Assembly (NCBI GenBank): GCA_964458805.1
Contig: CAYWKH010000057.1
Location: 1 to 13,478, forward strand
Source of the DNA: JAAYLU01 sp964458805
Lineage (GTDB): Bacteria > Synergistota > Synergistia > Synergistales > Aminobacteriaceae
Direction of reading: 5' to 3'
Length of the DNA stretch: 13,478 nt
Shown: one piece after another, positions 7,038 to 13,478 of the stretch
Numbering within the stretch: the stretch's first letter is position 1
Layout of the letters: each line of letters begins with the position of its first letter
The notes under the pieces: generated by a model
The model's database searches: none
Told to the model about the DNA's origin: nothing
The model's input: the letters and a program-made list of their open reading frames with translations, nothing else
Translations under genes and position numbers: made by a program

Positions 7038-8114
7038 ATGTCGAAGCTTCAACTGACCATGGACATACTCGAACAGGCGTTGCTAGGCGCCTCGATCCTG
7101 GGCGGCGATGGCGGGACATCGATAGACGAGGCGATGATTCTGGGGGAGCTCGCCCTCAAGGTCAACCCCCCGGTCCTGCTTGACATAGAGGACCTGCCGC
7201 CCGACGGGACCGTGGTGACCTGCGCCACGGTATCCTGCCCCCACAGGGGGAAGAAGACCCCGTTCGTCAGCCCCAGGGCCCACGTCAGGAGCCTCGAGTT
7301 GCTGCTCGAGAGCGGGCTGGAGCGCCCGGCGGCGCTTACGTCCAACGAGAGCGGAAGCGGCGGGGTGGTCAACGGCTGGCTCCAGGCCGCCGTCCTGGGC
7401 CTGCCGCTGGTGGACGCCCCCTGCAACGGGCGCGCCCACCCGACGCCGGAGATGGGGTCGATGGGGCTGCACCTTGACCCCGACTACCACGGCCTCCAGG
7501 CCTTCGCGGGCGGGGACCCGGACCAGGGCTGCTACATCGAGGGGGTGCTGCGCGGCAAGGTCAAGACCGTCTCCTCCTCCGTCAGGCACGTGGCCTGCGC
7601 GGCCGGCGGGCTGCTGGCCGTCGCCAGGAATCCTGTCAAGGTCGAGTTCCTCCGGAAGAACGCGGCGCCCGGGGGCGTCAAGCTGGCCATCTCGCTGGGA
7701 GCGGCGGTTCTGAAGGCGCGAAGCGGCGGCGGGGGTGCGGTGGCCGAGGCGGTGCTCGAGATGCTCCACGGCGCGGAGCTGTGCCGCGGGCGGGTCGGCG
7801 AGGTCGACCGGTTCACCGCCGGGGGTATAGACTCGGGCTCAGCCGTCATAGGGGACATGTCCCTGACCTTCTGGCGCGAGTACATGACCGCGGAGCGCGA
7901 TGAGGAGCGGCTTGCCACCTTCCCGGACCTCATAACCGTGATCGACGCCGAGACCGGCATGACGGTGTCCGGGTCGGAGATCGCCCCGGATATGAACGTC
8001 ATACTCGTCAAGGTCCCGAAGGCCAGGCTGCTGCTGGGCGCCGGGATGCGCTGCCCCGACCTTTTCGAACAGGCCGAGAAGGTGATAGGAAAGGACCTTC
8101 TGCAGTACCTCTAG
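7038..8114 (+). CDS. DUF917 / S-methyl-thiohydantoin desulfurase-like protein
   Basis: A 358-residue cytoplasmic protein that fits the DUF917 (S-Me-THD) family in order: a Gly-rich N-terminal segment ILGGDGGTSIDEA (20-32), EDLPPDGTVV (51-60), SNESGSGGVVNGW (102-114), GLPLVDAPCNGRAHPTPEMG (121-140), GGLLAVARNPV (190-200), and the family-style ending with G-x-D-x-x-x-Y near 353-357. Family members are often found with hydantoinase, permease or amino-acid-related genes; the family name refers to thiohydantoin desulfurisation, but the substrate here is not determined. Cys 62, 67, 129 and 165 could be metal or catalytic ligands. ATG at 7038 follows AAGGGGAAGG. It is the last gene before a strong terminator, downstream of the DUF1576 pair, suggesting that the membrane protein brings in its substrate. 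Confidence 0.75.
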   Translation: MSKLQLTMDILEQALLGASILGGDGGTSIDEAMILGELALKVNPPVLLDIEDLPPDGTVVTCATVSCPHRGKKTPFVSPRAHVRSLELLLESGLERPAALTSNESGSGGVVNGWLQAAVLGLPLVDAPCNGRAHPTPEMGSMGLHLDPDYHGLQAFAGGDPDQGCYIEGVLRGKVKTVSSSVRHVACAAGGLLAVARNPVKVEFLRKNAAPGGVKLAISLGAAVLKARSGGGGAVAEAVLEMLHGAELCRGRVGEVDRFTAGGIDSGSAVIGDMSLTFWREYMTAERDEERLATFPDLITVIDAETGMTVSGSEIAPDMNVILVKVPKARLLLGAGMRCPDLFEQAEKVIGKDLLQYL

Positions 8115-8147
8115 CCCTCGGTAGGAGAGTTGCGACGAAGGTGACAG

Positions 8148-8177
8148 GGGGCCCCGCCGGGGCCCCGTATTTTTTTT
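8148..8177 (+). terminator. Rho-independent terminator after the DUF917 gene
   Basis: An 8-bp perfect G/C stem (8148-8155 with 8159-8166), a 3-nt GCC loop, and a run of eight T (8170-8177) three bases later. It closes the plus-strand gene run that precedes it. Confidence 0.92.
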
Positions 8178-8199
8178 ATGAAATATTTTTCCAAGGCTG

Positions 8200-8227
8200 T
8201 TCCCATACGACGGTTTTTCTGGTAAAA
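8200..8227 (+). promoter_or_regulatory. Extended -10 promoter of the lipoprotein gene
   Basis: TGGTAAAAT (8219-8227) is an extended -10, with a weak TTCCCA (8200-8205) 16 bp upstream. It lies after the terminator and 75 bp before the chosen start, giving a leader of about 70 nt. The TCTGGTA-AAT core closely matches the promoter before the MATE gene. Confidence 0.5.
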
Positions 8228-8302
8228 TGACCCCGATAGGTAATTCTACTGATTTTGCCGAAAGTAGTTTTGCATAGATCATTCAGGAAAGGAGCGTCGT
8301 CC

Positions 8303-9718
8303 GTGGAGAGCAGAAGGAACGCAGCATGGTACTGTTTTCTGGTGGCAATCGCGTTGCTGCCCCTCTCCGGGTGCACGCTCTCCGGGGACGCGGGCAGCTA
8401 CGACGAGGCTCGCGCCATAGCCGAGGAGGCCTACATCTTCGCGTACCCGATGCTCGAGAACTACAGGATGATGCAGCTCCAGGCGGTGGCCGCGGACAGC
8501 TTCAACCGCTTCGTTCACGCTTCCGAGCTCGCCGTCCCCCCGGCCAAGGAGGCTACGGCCATCGCCGGCGGGGTCAGGGAGCAGAGGGACACCCTCTCCT
8601 CTACCGCGTGGCTGGACCTCCAGGCCGAGCCAGTGGTGCTCGTCGTGCCTCCCATCAAGGACCGCTACTTCTCCTTCCAGTTCGTGGATATCTTCACGTT
8701 CAACTTCGCCTATGTAAGCCCGAGGACATTTGGCCCTGCCGGCGGCGTGTTCCTGATCGCAGGCCCCGACTGGAACGGCAGGAAGCCGCGCGGGGTGGAC
8801 GCGGTATTCAGGTCGGAGGGCAACTTCGTCATGTGCATAGGGCGCACGGCCGTCGACGGCCCGGAGGATCTGGACAGCGTGCGGACGTTGCAGCAGCGCT
8901 ACGTGCTGAAGCCGCTCAGCTCCTGGTTGGGCGTCCCGGCGCCCAAGGCCCCGCCGCGCGACCCGTTCCCGCTGTACATGAGGATAGCCGCGGACTCGGC
9001 TCATTTCATATCGTACCTTAACTTCCTCCTCGGCCAGTCGAGGCCGCACCCGTCGGAGGAGCAGCTATTCGAGCGCTTCGGCCTGGTGGGGATAGGCCCC
9101 TCCTACCGGTTTGACGCCAACGAGTTCAACGGCACGATACGCGACGCCATCGACGACGCTGTCGCCTCGGCCCTTCAGCAGATAGAGGAGGCCCAGGTAC
9201 TGCTGTGCGAGAAGTCCAACGGCTGGGCGGTCTACCGCAAGGTGTTCGGCGACCGCGAGAGGATGCAGGGGCTCTACCTTGTTCGCGCCGCCGCGGCCAG
9301 GACCATGCTCTACGGTGCCGACCAGGAGGAGACGACCAACATCAACGCCTTCCTGGACGAGGACGGGGATCCGCTGGACGGCTCCGCCCACACCTACGTC
9401 CTCAGGTTCGAGAGGGACGAGCTTCCCCAGGTGGAGGCCTTCTGGTCGCTGACCATGTACGCGCTCCCCGGGCAGACCCTGTTGGAGAACCCGCTGGAGC
9501 GCTACACCCTCGGCAGCAGGAGCTCGTCGCTGGTCTACGGCGCGGACGGATCCCTCACCATATACATCGGCGCCCGCTCGCCGAGGGGCTCGAAGGAGGC
9601 CAACTGGCTCCCCGCGCCAGAGGGACCCTTCTCCCCGACCCTTAGGATGTATCTTCCGATGACGATCCCCGGGACGCCGCAGTACGTCCCCCCACCGATA
9701 CGCAAGGCGAGCTGGTAG
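8303..9718 (+). CDS. DUF1254/DUF1214 domain lipoprotein
   Basis: A 471-residue protein with a lipoprotein signal: basic SRR, a hydrophobic core (about 7-20) and lipobox LSGC with Cys 24, so it is exported and lipid-anchored. An N-terminal DUF1254 domain (about 33-170) shows EARAIAEEAYIFAYPM, TAWLDLQAEPVVLVVPP and DRYFSFQFVDIF. A C-terminal DUF1214 domain (about 350-465) shows EAFWSLTMYALPGQTLLENP and ends with PEGPFSPTLRMYLP, as members do. The biochemical role of the family is unknown. The family's usual PNxDTLYS stretch reads EQRDTLSS here (93-100), so the conserved Pro-Asn is missing. Start: GTG at 8303, 8 nt after AAAGGAG; a TTG at 8255 would add 16 residues before the signal and has no ribosome site. 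Single-gene unit with its own promoter and terminator. Confidence 0.85.
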   Translation: MESRRNAAWYCFLVAIALLPLSGCTLSGDAGSYDEARAIAEEAYIFAYPMLENYRMMQLQAVAADSFNRFVHASELAVPPAKEATAIAGGVREQRDTLSSTAWLDLQAEPVVLVVPPIKDRYFSFQFVDIFTFNFAYVSPRTFGPAGGVFLIAGPDWNGRKPRGVDAVFRSEGNFVMCIGRTAVDGPEDLDSVRTLQQRYVLKPLSSWLGVPAPKAPPRDPFPLYMRIAADSAHFISYLNFLLGQSRPHPSEEQLFERFGLVGIGPSYRFDANEFNGTIRDAIDDAVASALQQIEEAQVLLCEKSNGWAVYRKVFGDRERMQGLYLVRAAAARTMLYGADQEETTNINAFLDEDGDPLDGSAHTYVLRFERDELPQVEAFWSLTMYALPGQTLLENPLERYTLGSRSSSLVYGADGSLTIYIGARSPRGSKEANWLPAPEGPFSPTLRMYLPMTIPGTPQYVPPPIRKASW

Positions 9719-9731
9719 AGAAAAATACGAG

Positions 9732-9757
9732 GGCCCCCGGAATTCCGGGGGCCTTTT
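9732..9757 (+). terminator. Palindromic terminator after the lipoprotein gene
   Basis: A perfect 22-bp palindrome centred on GAATTC (9732-9753) is followed by TTTT (9754-9757), 13 bp after the lipoprotein stop. The stem is very GC-rich. Preceding A bases (9721-9725) could serve as the T tract on the other strand, so it may also stop readthrough of the minus-strand ABC operon. Confidence 0.82.
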
Positions 9758-9803
9758 AACTTGCGTCGCCTCCGGAACGCTGGGGGCCCTTTAACTTGCG
9801 TCG
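9737..9803. repeat. 35-bp tandem duplication of the terminator flank
   Basis: Bases 9737-9768 recur at 9772-9803 with an offset of exactly 35; 28 of 32 positions match, including a 22-nt block with one mismatch (9747-9768 and 9782-9803). The second copy keeps GGGGGCC and TTTAACTTGCGTCG but not the left half of the palindrome, so it is not a second terminator hairpin of its own. Confidence 0.75.
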
Positions 9804-9868
9804 TCCCGAACGGCGCGAAGCGCCGGAGGGACCTCGATTGGAGGTTGCCTCCCGACCGGGATGACGAC
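9800..9868. repeat. REP-like inverted element between convergent genes
   Basis: GTCGTCCCG (9800-9808) and CGGGATGACGAC (9857-9868) form imperfect inverted ends. Inside, GTCCC/GGGAC (9803-9807 with 9828-9832) encloses CGGCGC-GAA-GCGCCG (9811-9825), and GGAGG-TTG-CCTCC (9840-9852) gives a second small hairpin. The pattern GTC-TCCCGA...GAGGGAC resembles the short interspersed palindromes of type GTCATCCTGAGC...GAAGGATCT seen in many bacterial genomes. The right end abuts and supplies the first base of the ABC ATPase stop codon. Confidence 0.55.
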
Positions 9869-10965
9869 TACGCCTCCCCCTCCGGCAGCGCCTTGGTCAG
9901 CTCCGGGATGAAGGAGATCGACACCGCCTCCCCCTCGCCGAAGATCCGGCGCGCGTCCGGGTTGTCGACCTGCACCAGGATCTCCCCCATGTCCGTGGAC
10001 ACGAAGGACTCGATGCTGTGCCCCAGGTAGACGTTGGTCGTGACCCGCCCGTCCAGTATCCCCTCGCCGGGCGGGAGCAGGGTGAGCGACTCCGGGCGGC
10101 ACATGACCAGGGCCCGCTCCGCGCCCCTCAACCGCTCGGAGAAGCGTGGCAGGGCGAAGGTCTTGCCCCTGACCTCGACCGTGCAGGTTTCGTCAATGCC
10201 GCGCACCGAGGCCGGGAAGAAGGCCACCTTGCCGATGAACCCGGCCACGAAGGCGTCCACCGGATCCCTGTAGACCTGGTGCGGCGTGCCGATCTGAACT
10301 ATCTTCCCCTCGTTCATCACGATGATCCTGTCCGACAGGCTCATCGCCTCGACCCTGTCGTGGGTGACGTAGGCCGCGGTTATGCCGAGCGACTTCTGTA
10401 TGCGCCGTATCTCGACCCTCATCTGCTCGCGCAGCAGCGCGTCGAGGTTCGACAGGGGCTCGTCCAGCAGCAGTACCGAGGGCTCGACAATGAGCGACCT
10501 GGACAGCGCCACCCGCTGCTGCTGCCCTCCCGACAGGCGCGACGGAGGGCGCTTTGCGAGGTCGCCGAGCCCGACCATCCCCAGGTAGCGCATGACCCTC
10601 TCGGAGAGCTCCTTCTGCGGCACCTTGCGGAGCCTCAGCCCGTAGGCCACGTTGTCGAACACGTTCATGTGCGGAAACAGCCCGTAGCTCTGGAAGACCA
10701 TCGCGGTGTCGCGCTTGTTGGGGGGGAGCAGGGTGATGTCCTCCGTGTCGATGCGGATCCTGCCGGTAGTCGGCAGCTCGAAGCCCGCGATCATGCGCAG
10801 GGTGGTGGTCTTGCCGCACCCGGACGGTCCGAGCAGCGTGACCAGCTCGCCGGGGGCGATGGTGAAGTCCGCGCCGTCGACCGCGACCACGTCCCGCCCC
10901 GACTGCGGGTCCTTGAATACCTTGCTCACGTTCTCAAGAGTTACAGATTTCGACTGGATGTCCAT
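9868..10965 (-). CDS. ABC importer ATP-binding protein (Fe3+/polyamine/AEP type)
   Basis: A 365-residue ATPase of the FbpC/PotA group that powers uptake from the cytoplasmic side. Walker A GPSGCGKT at 46-53, Q-loop Gln 92, signature LSGGQQQR at 144-151, Walker B LLLDEP at 165-170, D-loop SNLD at 172-175, and switch His 202. The final 100 residues (about 250-355) are the regulatory TOBE-type domain, containing the family's CRPESLTL-like stretch. One oddity: after the switch histidine the usual THDQ reads THDR (Arg 204). ATG at 10965 follows AGGTGG, which overlaps the permease stop region; the gap between the two genes is 12 nt, so they are one operon. Ferric iron, 2-aminoethylphosphonate and polyamine systems look alike at this level, so the substrate is open. 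Confidence 0.9.
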   Translation of the reverse strand: MDIQSKSVTLENVSKVFKDPQSGRDVVAVDGADFTIAPGELVTLLGPSGCGKTTTLRMIAGFELPTTGRIRIDTEDITLLPPNKRDTAMVFQSYGLFPHMNVFDNVAYGLRLRKVPQKELSERVMRYLGMVGLGDLAKRPPSRLSGGQQQRVALSRSLIVEPSVLLLDEPLSNLDALLREQMRVEIRRIQKSLGITAAYVTHDRVEAMSLSDRIIVMNEGKIVQIGTPHQVYRDPVDAFVAGFIGKVAFFPASVRGIDETCTVEVRGKTFALPRFSERLRGAERALVMCRPESLTLLPPGEGILDGRVTTNVYLGHSIESFVSTDMGEILVQVDNPDARRIFGEGEAVSISFIPELTKALPEGEA

Positions 10966-10977
10966 TTTCTAACCACC

Positions 10978-13179
10978 TTAGTTGCTCACGGTCTTCGCGA
11001 GGTTCTCGTTCTTCCTCACCAGCACGTGCAGGAGGCCGAACGTCAGCAGCACAATCACGATCAGGGTCGTGGCCAGCACGCTGGCCAGGCCGAAGCGCAG
11101 GCACTCGGAGAAGTTGTAGATCTGCACGGTCAGGTGGTACCACTTGGCCGAGATCAGGAAGATCACCGCGCTGACGGCGGTCATCGAGCGCACGAAGGTG
11201 TAGGACAGGCTCGATATGAAGGCCGGGCGCACCAGGGGCAGCACGATGGTGCGGAAGATCGTCGGCACGTCGGCGCCCAGGTCGGCCGCGGCCTCCTCTA
11301 TCGACGGGTCGATCTGACGCAGAGAGACAATCCCCGCCTCCACCCCCACCGGAAGCTCTCTTATGACGTAGTTGATCACGATTATGGCCCCGGTGCCCAC
11401 CAGTATCAGCGGCGCCTTGTTGAAGGCCAGGATGTAGCTGATTCCGACCAGGGTCCCCGGCAGGGCGAATGGCGTGAGGATAAGCATGTCCAGCAGCCTC
11501 TTGCCGGGGAAGCTCTTCCTGGTCAGCACCAGGGCGGCGATCATGGCCAGGAAGCCCGCTATCGGCGTCGCCATCCCCGCCAGGGTCAGGGTGTCGAGGA
11601 GCACGCGCCAGCCGCGCTCGAACGCCTCGCGGATGTTCGACAGGCTGAAGGAGTAGTCTATCCCCCAGTTCTTGACGAAGCAGCCCGCTATTATCGTGCC
11701 GTACAGGCTGAGCAGGAAGGCGATTATCACGAACATCGCCGCCAGCAGGACCCTCTTCAGCCCCGGCGACACCAGGTCGGTCAGTCGGGCCGACGGCTTG
11801 CCGGTCACCGTGACGAACGACCTGCGGCTCACCCAGTAGCGCTGGACCAGGAAGGCCGACAGGGTCGGCATCAGCAGCAGCAGCGACAGGGCCGCGCCGT
11901 GTCCCAGGCGGTTCATCCCCGTGACCTCCATGTAGGACTCGACCGACAGCACCCGGAAGTTGCCAGCCAGGATCAGGGGGTTGGCGAAGTCAGCGAGCGA
12001 GTTCGTGAAGACCAAAAGCCACGAGCTCAGCAGCCCCGGCACGGAGAGGGGCAGGGTCACCGTCCTGAAGGTCTCCCACCTCGTGGCGCGAAGGTTCATC
12101 GCCGCGTCCTCGAGCGTCGAGTCTATCCCCTCCAGCACCCCTATCATCGTCAGGTAGGCTATCGGGAACATCCCCATCGTCTGGACGATGGCAAGGCCGC
12201 CCAGGCCGTAGATGCTGAAACCCTCCAGCGACAGCAGCTGCCTGGTGATCAGGCCGTTGTTGCCGAACAGCAGTATGATCGACAGGGTCAGGGAGAAGGG
12301 GGGCGATATCACCGGCAGGGTGGCGATCGCCGACAGGAACCTCTTGCCTCGGATCCCGGTCCTGGATATGACGAAGGCGAACAGGAAGCCGACCGCGGTC
12401 GACGCGGTGGCCGTGTAGACGCCCAGCTCTATGCTGCCCTGCAGGGCGTTCAGGTACTGCTTCTGAGACAGTATCGACTTCCAGATCTCCAGCGAGAATT
12501 GGCCCTCCTGCACGAAGGTCAGCCGCACCGCCTCGAACAGCGGGTAGGCCACGAAGACCGCGACTATGGTGAACAGCCCCAGTATGATGAAGCCGGTCAC
12601 CGGGTCGCGGCTGTAGGTCGCCACGGCGAAGACGGCGGTGAAGATGACGAGGGCGAGGATGAACAGCCCCCTCATCAGGGCCAGGAAGCTGTCGAAGTCC
12701 GACGACGAGATCAGGAAGAGCGCGGTGCCCACGATGTCGCCTGTCTCTCCGTCGTGGGCGGGGGCGAAGAGCACGCGCCTCGTCTCGCCGCGCACGGTCA
12801 GCCTGTCGGAGGGCTGGTATACCTCGTCGTACATGCTGCTCTCCAGCCCCTTGGCGAAGGACTTGGTCCCCTCGTAGCTCCTGAGCAGCTCCTCGAGCTC
12901 CGGCGTGCCGGCGAAGGCCCTCATACCTCCCTCGTCCTCCGGGAAGCCCCTTAGGAAGACCAGGTCGAACTCGTCGTTCTGAGAGGAGATGCGCTTCAGC
13001 CATGCGTCTATGGCATCGTCGCCGGAGGGCGCCGAGCCCATGGCCGCGACCGCCGTCTTCCTCTGGCGGCCGTCCGCGAGCGACTGGAAGGAGTCGGTCA
13101 GGGACGAGTTTATCCAGAAGAGGATCGCGGCGAAGAGGAGCACGGACAGGGCGAGGGTGATCGACCTTTTGGACGGGAT
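10978..13179 (-). CDS. Double-domain ABC permease with N-terminal extracytoplasmic sensor-like domain
   Basis: About 733 residues counted from ATC at 13179, or 721 from GTG at 13143. Residue numbers below count from the GTG. The C-terminal 540 residues are two fused permease domains as in FbpB-type importers, with coupling loops at 338-366 (EDAAMNLRA, where the usual Gly is Arg) and 611-640 (EEAAADLGADVPTIF, canonical). Before them lie an N-terminal membrane segment, a soluble region of about 130 residues (13-152), then a second membrane segment (157-177). The soluble region ends with RRVLFAPAHDGETGDIVGTALFLISSSDFD, in the style of Cache-type ligand-sensing domains. The GTG start has no ribosome site and would cut the first membrane segment in half; AAAGGAGG lies 8 nt before the in-frame ATC, and no ATG, GTG or TTG lies between the upstream stop and 13143. 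Tools limited to standard starts will report 13143. Confidence 0.85.
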   Translation of the reverse strand: MPSKRSITLALSVLLFAAILFWINSSLTDSFQSLADGRQRKTAVAAMGSAPSGDDAIDAWLKRISSQNDEFDLVFLRGFPEDEGGMRAFAGTPELEELLRSYEGTKSFAKGLESSMYDEVYQPSDRLTVRGETRRVLFAPAHDGETGDIVGTALFLISSSDFDSFLALMRGLFILALVIFTAVFAVATYSRDPVTGFIILGLFTIVAVFVAYPLFEAVRLTFVQEGQFSLEIWKSILSQKQYLNALQGSIELGVYTATASTAVGFLFAFVISRTGIRGKRFLSAIATLPVISPPFSLTLSIILLFGNNGLITRQLLSLEGFSIYGLGGLAIVQTMGMFPIAYLTMIGVLEGIDSTLEDAAMNLRATRWETFRTVTLPLSVPGLLSSWLLVFTNSLADFANPLILAGNFRVLSVESYMEVTGMNRLGHGAALSLLLLMPTLSAFLVQRYWVSRRSFVTVTGKPSARLTDLVSPGLKRVLLAAMFVIIAFLLSLYGTIIAGCFVKNWGIDYSFSLSNIREAFERGWRVLLDTLTLAGMATPIAGFLAMIAALVLTRKSFPGKRLLDMLILTPFALPGTLVGISYILAFNKAPLILVGTGAIIVINYVIRELPVGVEAGIVSLRQIDPSIEEAAADLGADVPTIFRTIVLPLVRPAFISSLSYTFVRSMTAVSAVIFLISAKWYHLTVQIYNFSECLRFGLASVLATTLIVIVLLTFGLLHVLVRKNENLAKTVSN

Positions 13180-13185
13180 GTCGTT

Positions 13186-13195
13186 CCCCTCCTTT
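13186..13195 (-). promoter_or_regulatory. Strong ribosome site that decides the permease start
   Basis: On the minus strand AAAGGAGGGG (13195-13186) is the best ribosome site near the permease. Counting from AGGAGG, 8 nt separate it from ATC at 13179, the same spacing as other genes here, but it is 44 nt from the GTG at 13143. Confidence 0.6.
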
Positions 13196-13203
13196 CGGAT
13201 TGT

Positions 13204-13236
13204 TGAAAAGGCGCGAAGGGGGCGATGCCCCTTCGC
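13204..13236 (-). terminator. Intergenic terminator/attenuator between binding-protein and permease genes
   Basis: GCGAAGGGG (13213-13221) pairs perfectly with CCCCTTCGC (13228-13236) around a 6-nt loop. Read on the minus strand, a TTTT run follows at 13209-13206, three bases after the stem. It sits 25 bases after the binding-protein stop. Such partial terminators usually make the binding protein far more abundant than the permease and ATPase. Position and structure are seen; the expression effect is inferred from other importer operons. Confidence 0.75.
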
Positions 13237-13260
13237 ACCTCGCGCATACTTGAAGTCGGT

Positions 13261-13478
13261 CTACCTGAGGTCGCCGATCTCCCTGTTCCAGCGGTCGAGC
13301 AGGCGCTCCTTGTTCGCGGCGTCCCAGACGTCGTCCTGGTTGACCAGGACCATCCTGTCGAAGGAGAAGCCGGTGTCCACCGGGGAGGCCTTCGAGCTGA
13401 GCGGGATCACGAACCAGCTGGCCACTATGTCCATCGCGCTCTGGCCGAGCACCCAGTCGTACAGCTTCTTGCCGTTGA
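13261..13478 (-). CDS. ABC importer solute-binding protein, C-terminal fragment
   Basis: Only the last 72 residues are in the window; the gene runs off the right edge. The segment begins NGKKLYDWVLGQSAMDIVASWFVIP and ends RWNREIGDLR before TAG. This is the usual C-terminal signature of FbpA-type periplasmic iron-binding proteins and their relatives, where a K-x-LYDW-x-LG stretch precedes the final helix. Followed by permease and ATPase genes on the same strand, it is the substrate-capturing subunit of the importer. The ligand-binding residues lie outside the window, so iron versus phosphonate or another ligand cannot be decided. The partial reading frame has no internal start that should be used. 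Confidence 0.82.
   Translation of the reverse strand, partial: NGKKLYDWVLGQSAMDIVASWFVIPLSSKASPVDTGFSFDRMVLVNQDDVWDAANKERLLDRWNREIGDLR

Noticed and set aside
8255..8302. TTG at 8255 as the start of the lipoprotein
   Set aside because: No ribosome site, and it would place 16 residues before a complete signal peptide; GTG at 8303 has AAAGGAG at ideal spacing.
9782..9803. Second terminator
   Set aside because: The duplicated copy lacks the left arm needed for the hairpin.
10018..12954. A 978-codon open frame on the plus strand across the ABC genes
   Set aside because: It is antisense to the ATPase and permease, whose motifs are clear. Its product is Gln/His/Arg/Gly-rich with no fold-like pattern, as expected for a shadow in GC-rich DNA.

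Overview
The window is GC-rich bacterial DNA. Arg is often AGG and Ile often ATA despite the high GC, and most genes have strong AGGAGG-type ribosome sites. Gene content (a DUF1576 membrane protein, a DUF917 protein, a divergent ATP-type PEP carboxykinase, an iron/AEP-type ABC importer) and codon habit suggest an anaerobic amino-acid fermenter of the Synergistota type. That placement is inference; there is no rRNA or other marker gene. I see no tRNA, CRISPR array, transposase or phage gene.

Layout. 25-447 (+): membrane-anchored J-domain protein. 536-2188 (+): divergent ATP-type PEP carboxykinase from a TTG start. It converges on an unrecognised 184-residue gene (2219-2773, -) across a GC-rich hairpin. 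A divergent promoter region (about 2774-2875) then leads into a MATE efflux pump (2876-4279, +). A TATAAT box and a strong ribosome site precede a metallo-beta-lactamase-fold hydrolase (4332-5327, +). Next, on the same strand, come a DUF1576 membrane protein (5392-6672), a 116-residue protein overlapping it by ATGA (6669-7019), and a DUF917 / S-methyl-thiohydantoin-desulfurase-like protein (7038-8114). A textbook terminator ends this run. 8303-9718 (+) encodes a DUF1254/DUF1214 lipoprotein with its own promoter and a palindromic terminator.

9719-9867 is non-coding and repeat-rich: the terminator, a 35-bp tandem duplication of its flank, and a REP-like inverted element ending on the stop codon of the next gene. 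From there the minus strand carries an ABC importer operon, transcribed from the right edge: the end of a solute-binding protein (13261-13478), an intergenic terminator/attenuator, a double-domain permease (10978-about 13179), and the ATPase (9868-10965).

Most interesting points: (1) the importer permease carries a roughly 130-residue predicted extracytoplasmic, Cache-like domain at its N terminus, suggesting a transporter that also senses; (2) its only well-placed start codon is ATC; (3) the DUF1576-116 aa-DUF917 run looks like an uncharacterised transport-plus-enzyme module; (4) a REP-like element and duplicated terminator flank lie between converging genes. Function calls come from reading motifs by eye; no database search was possible.
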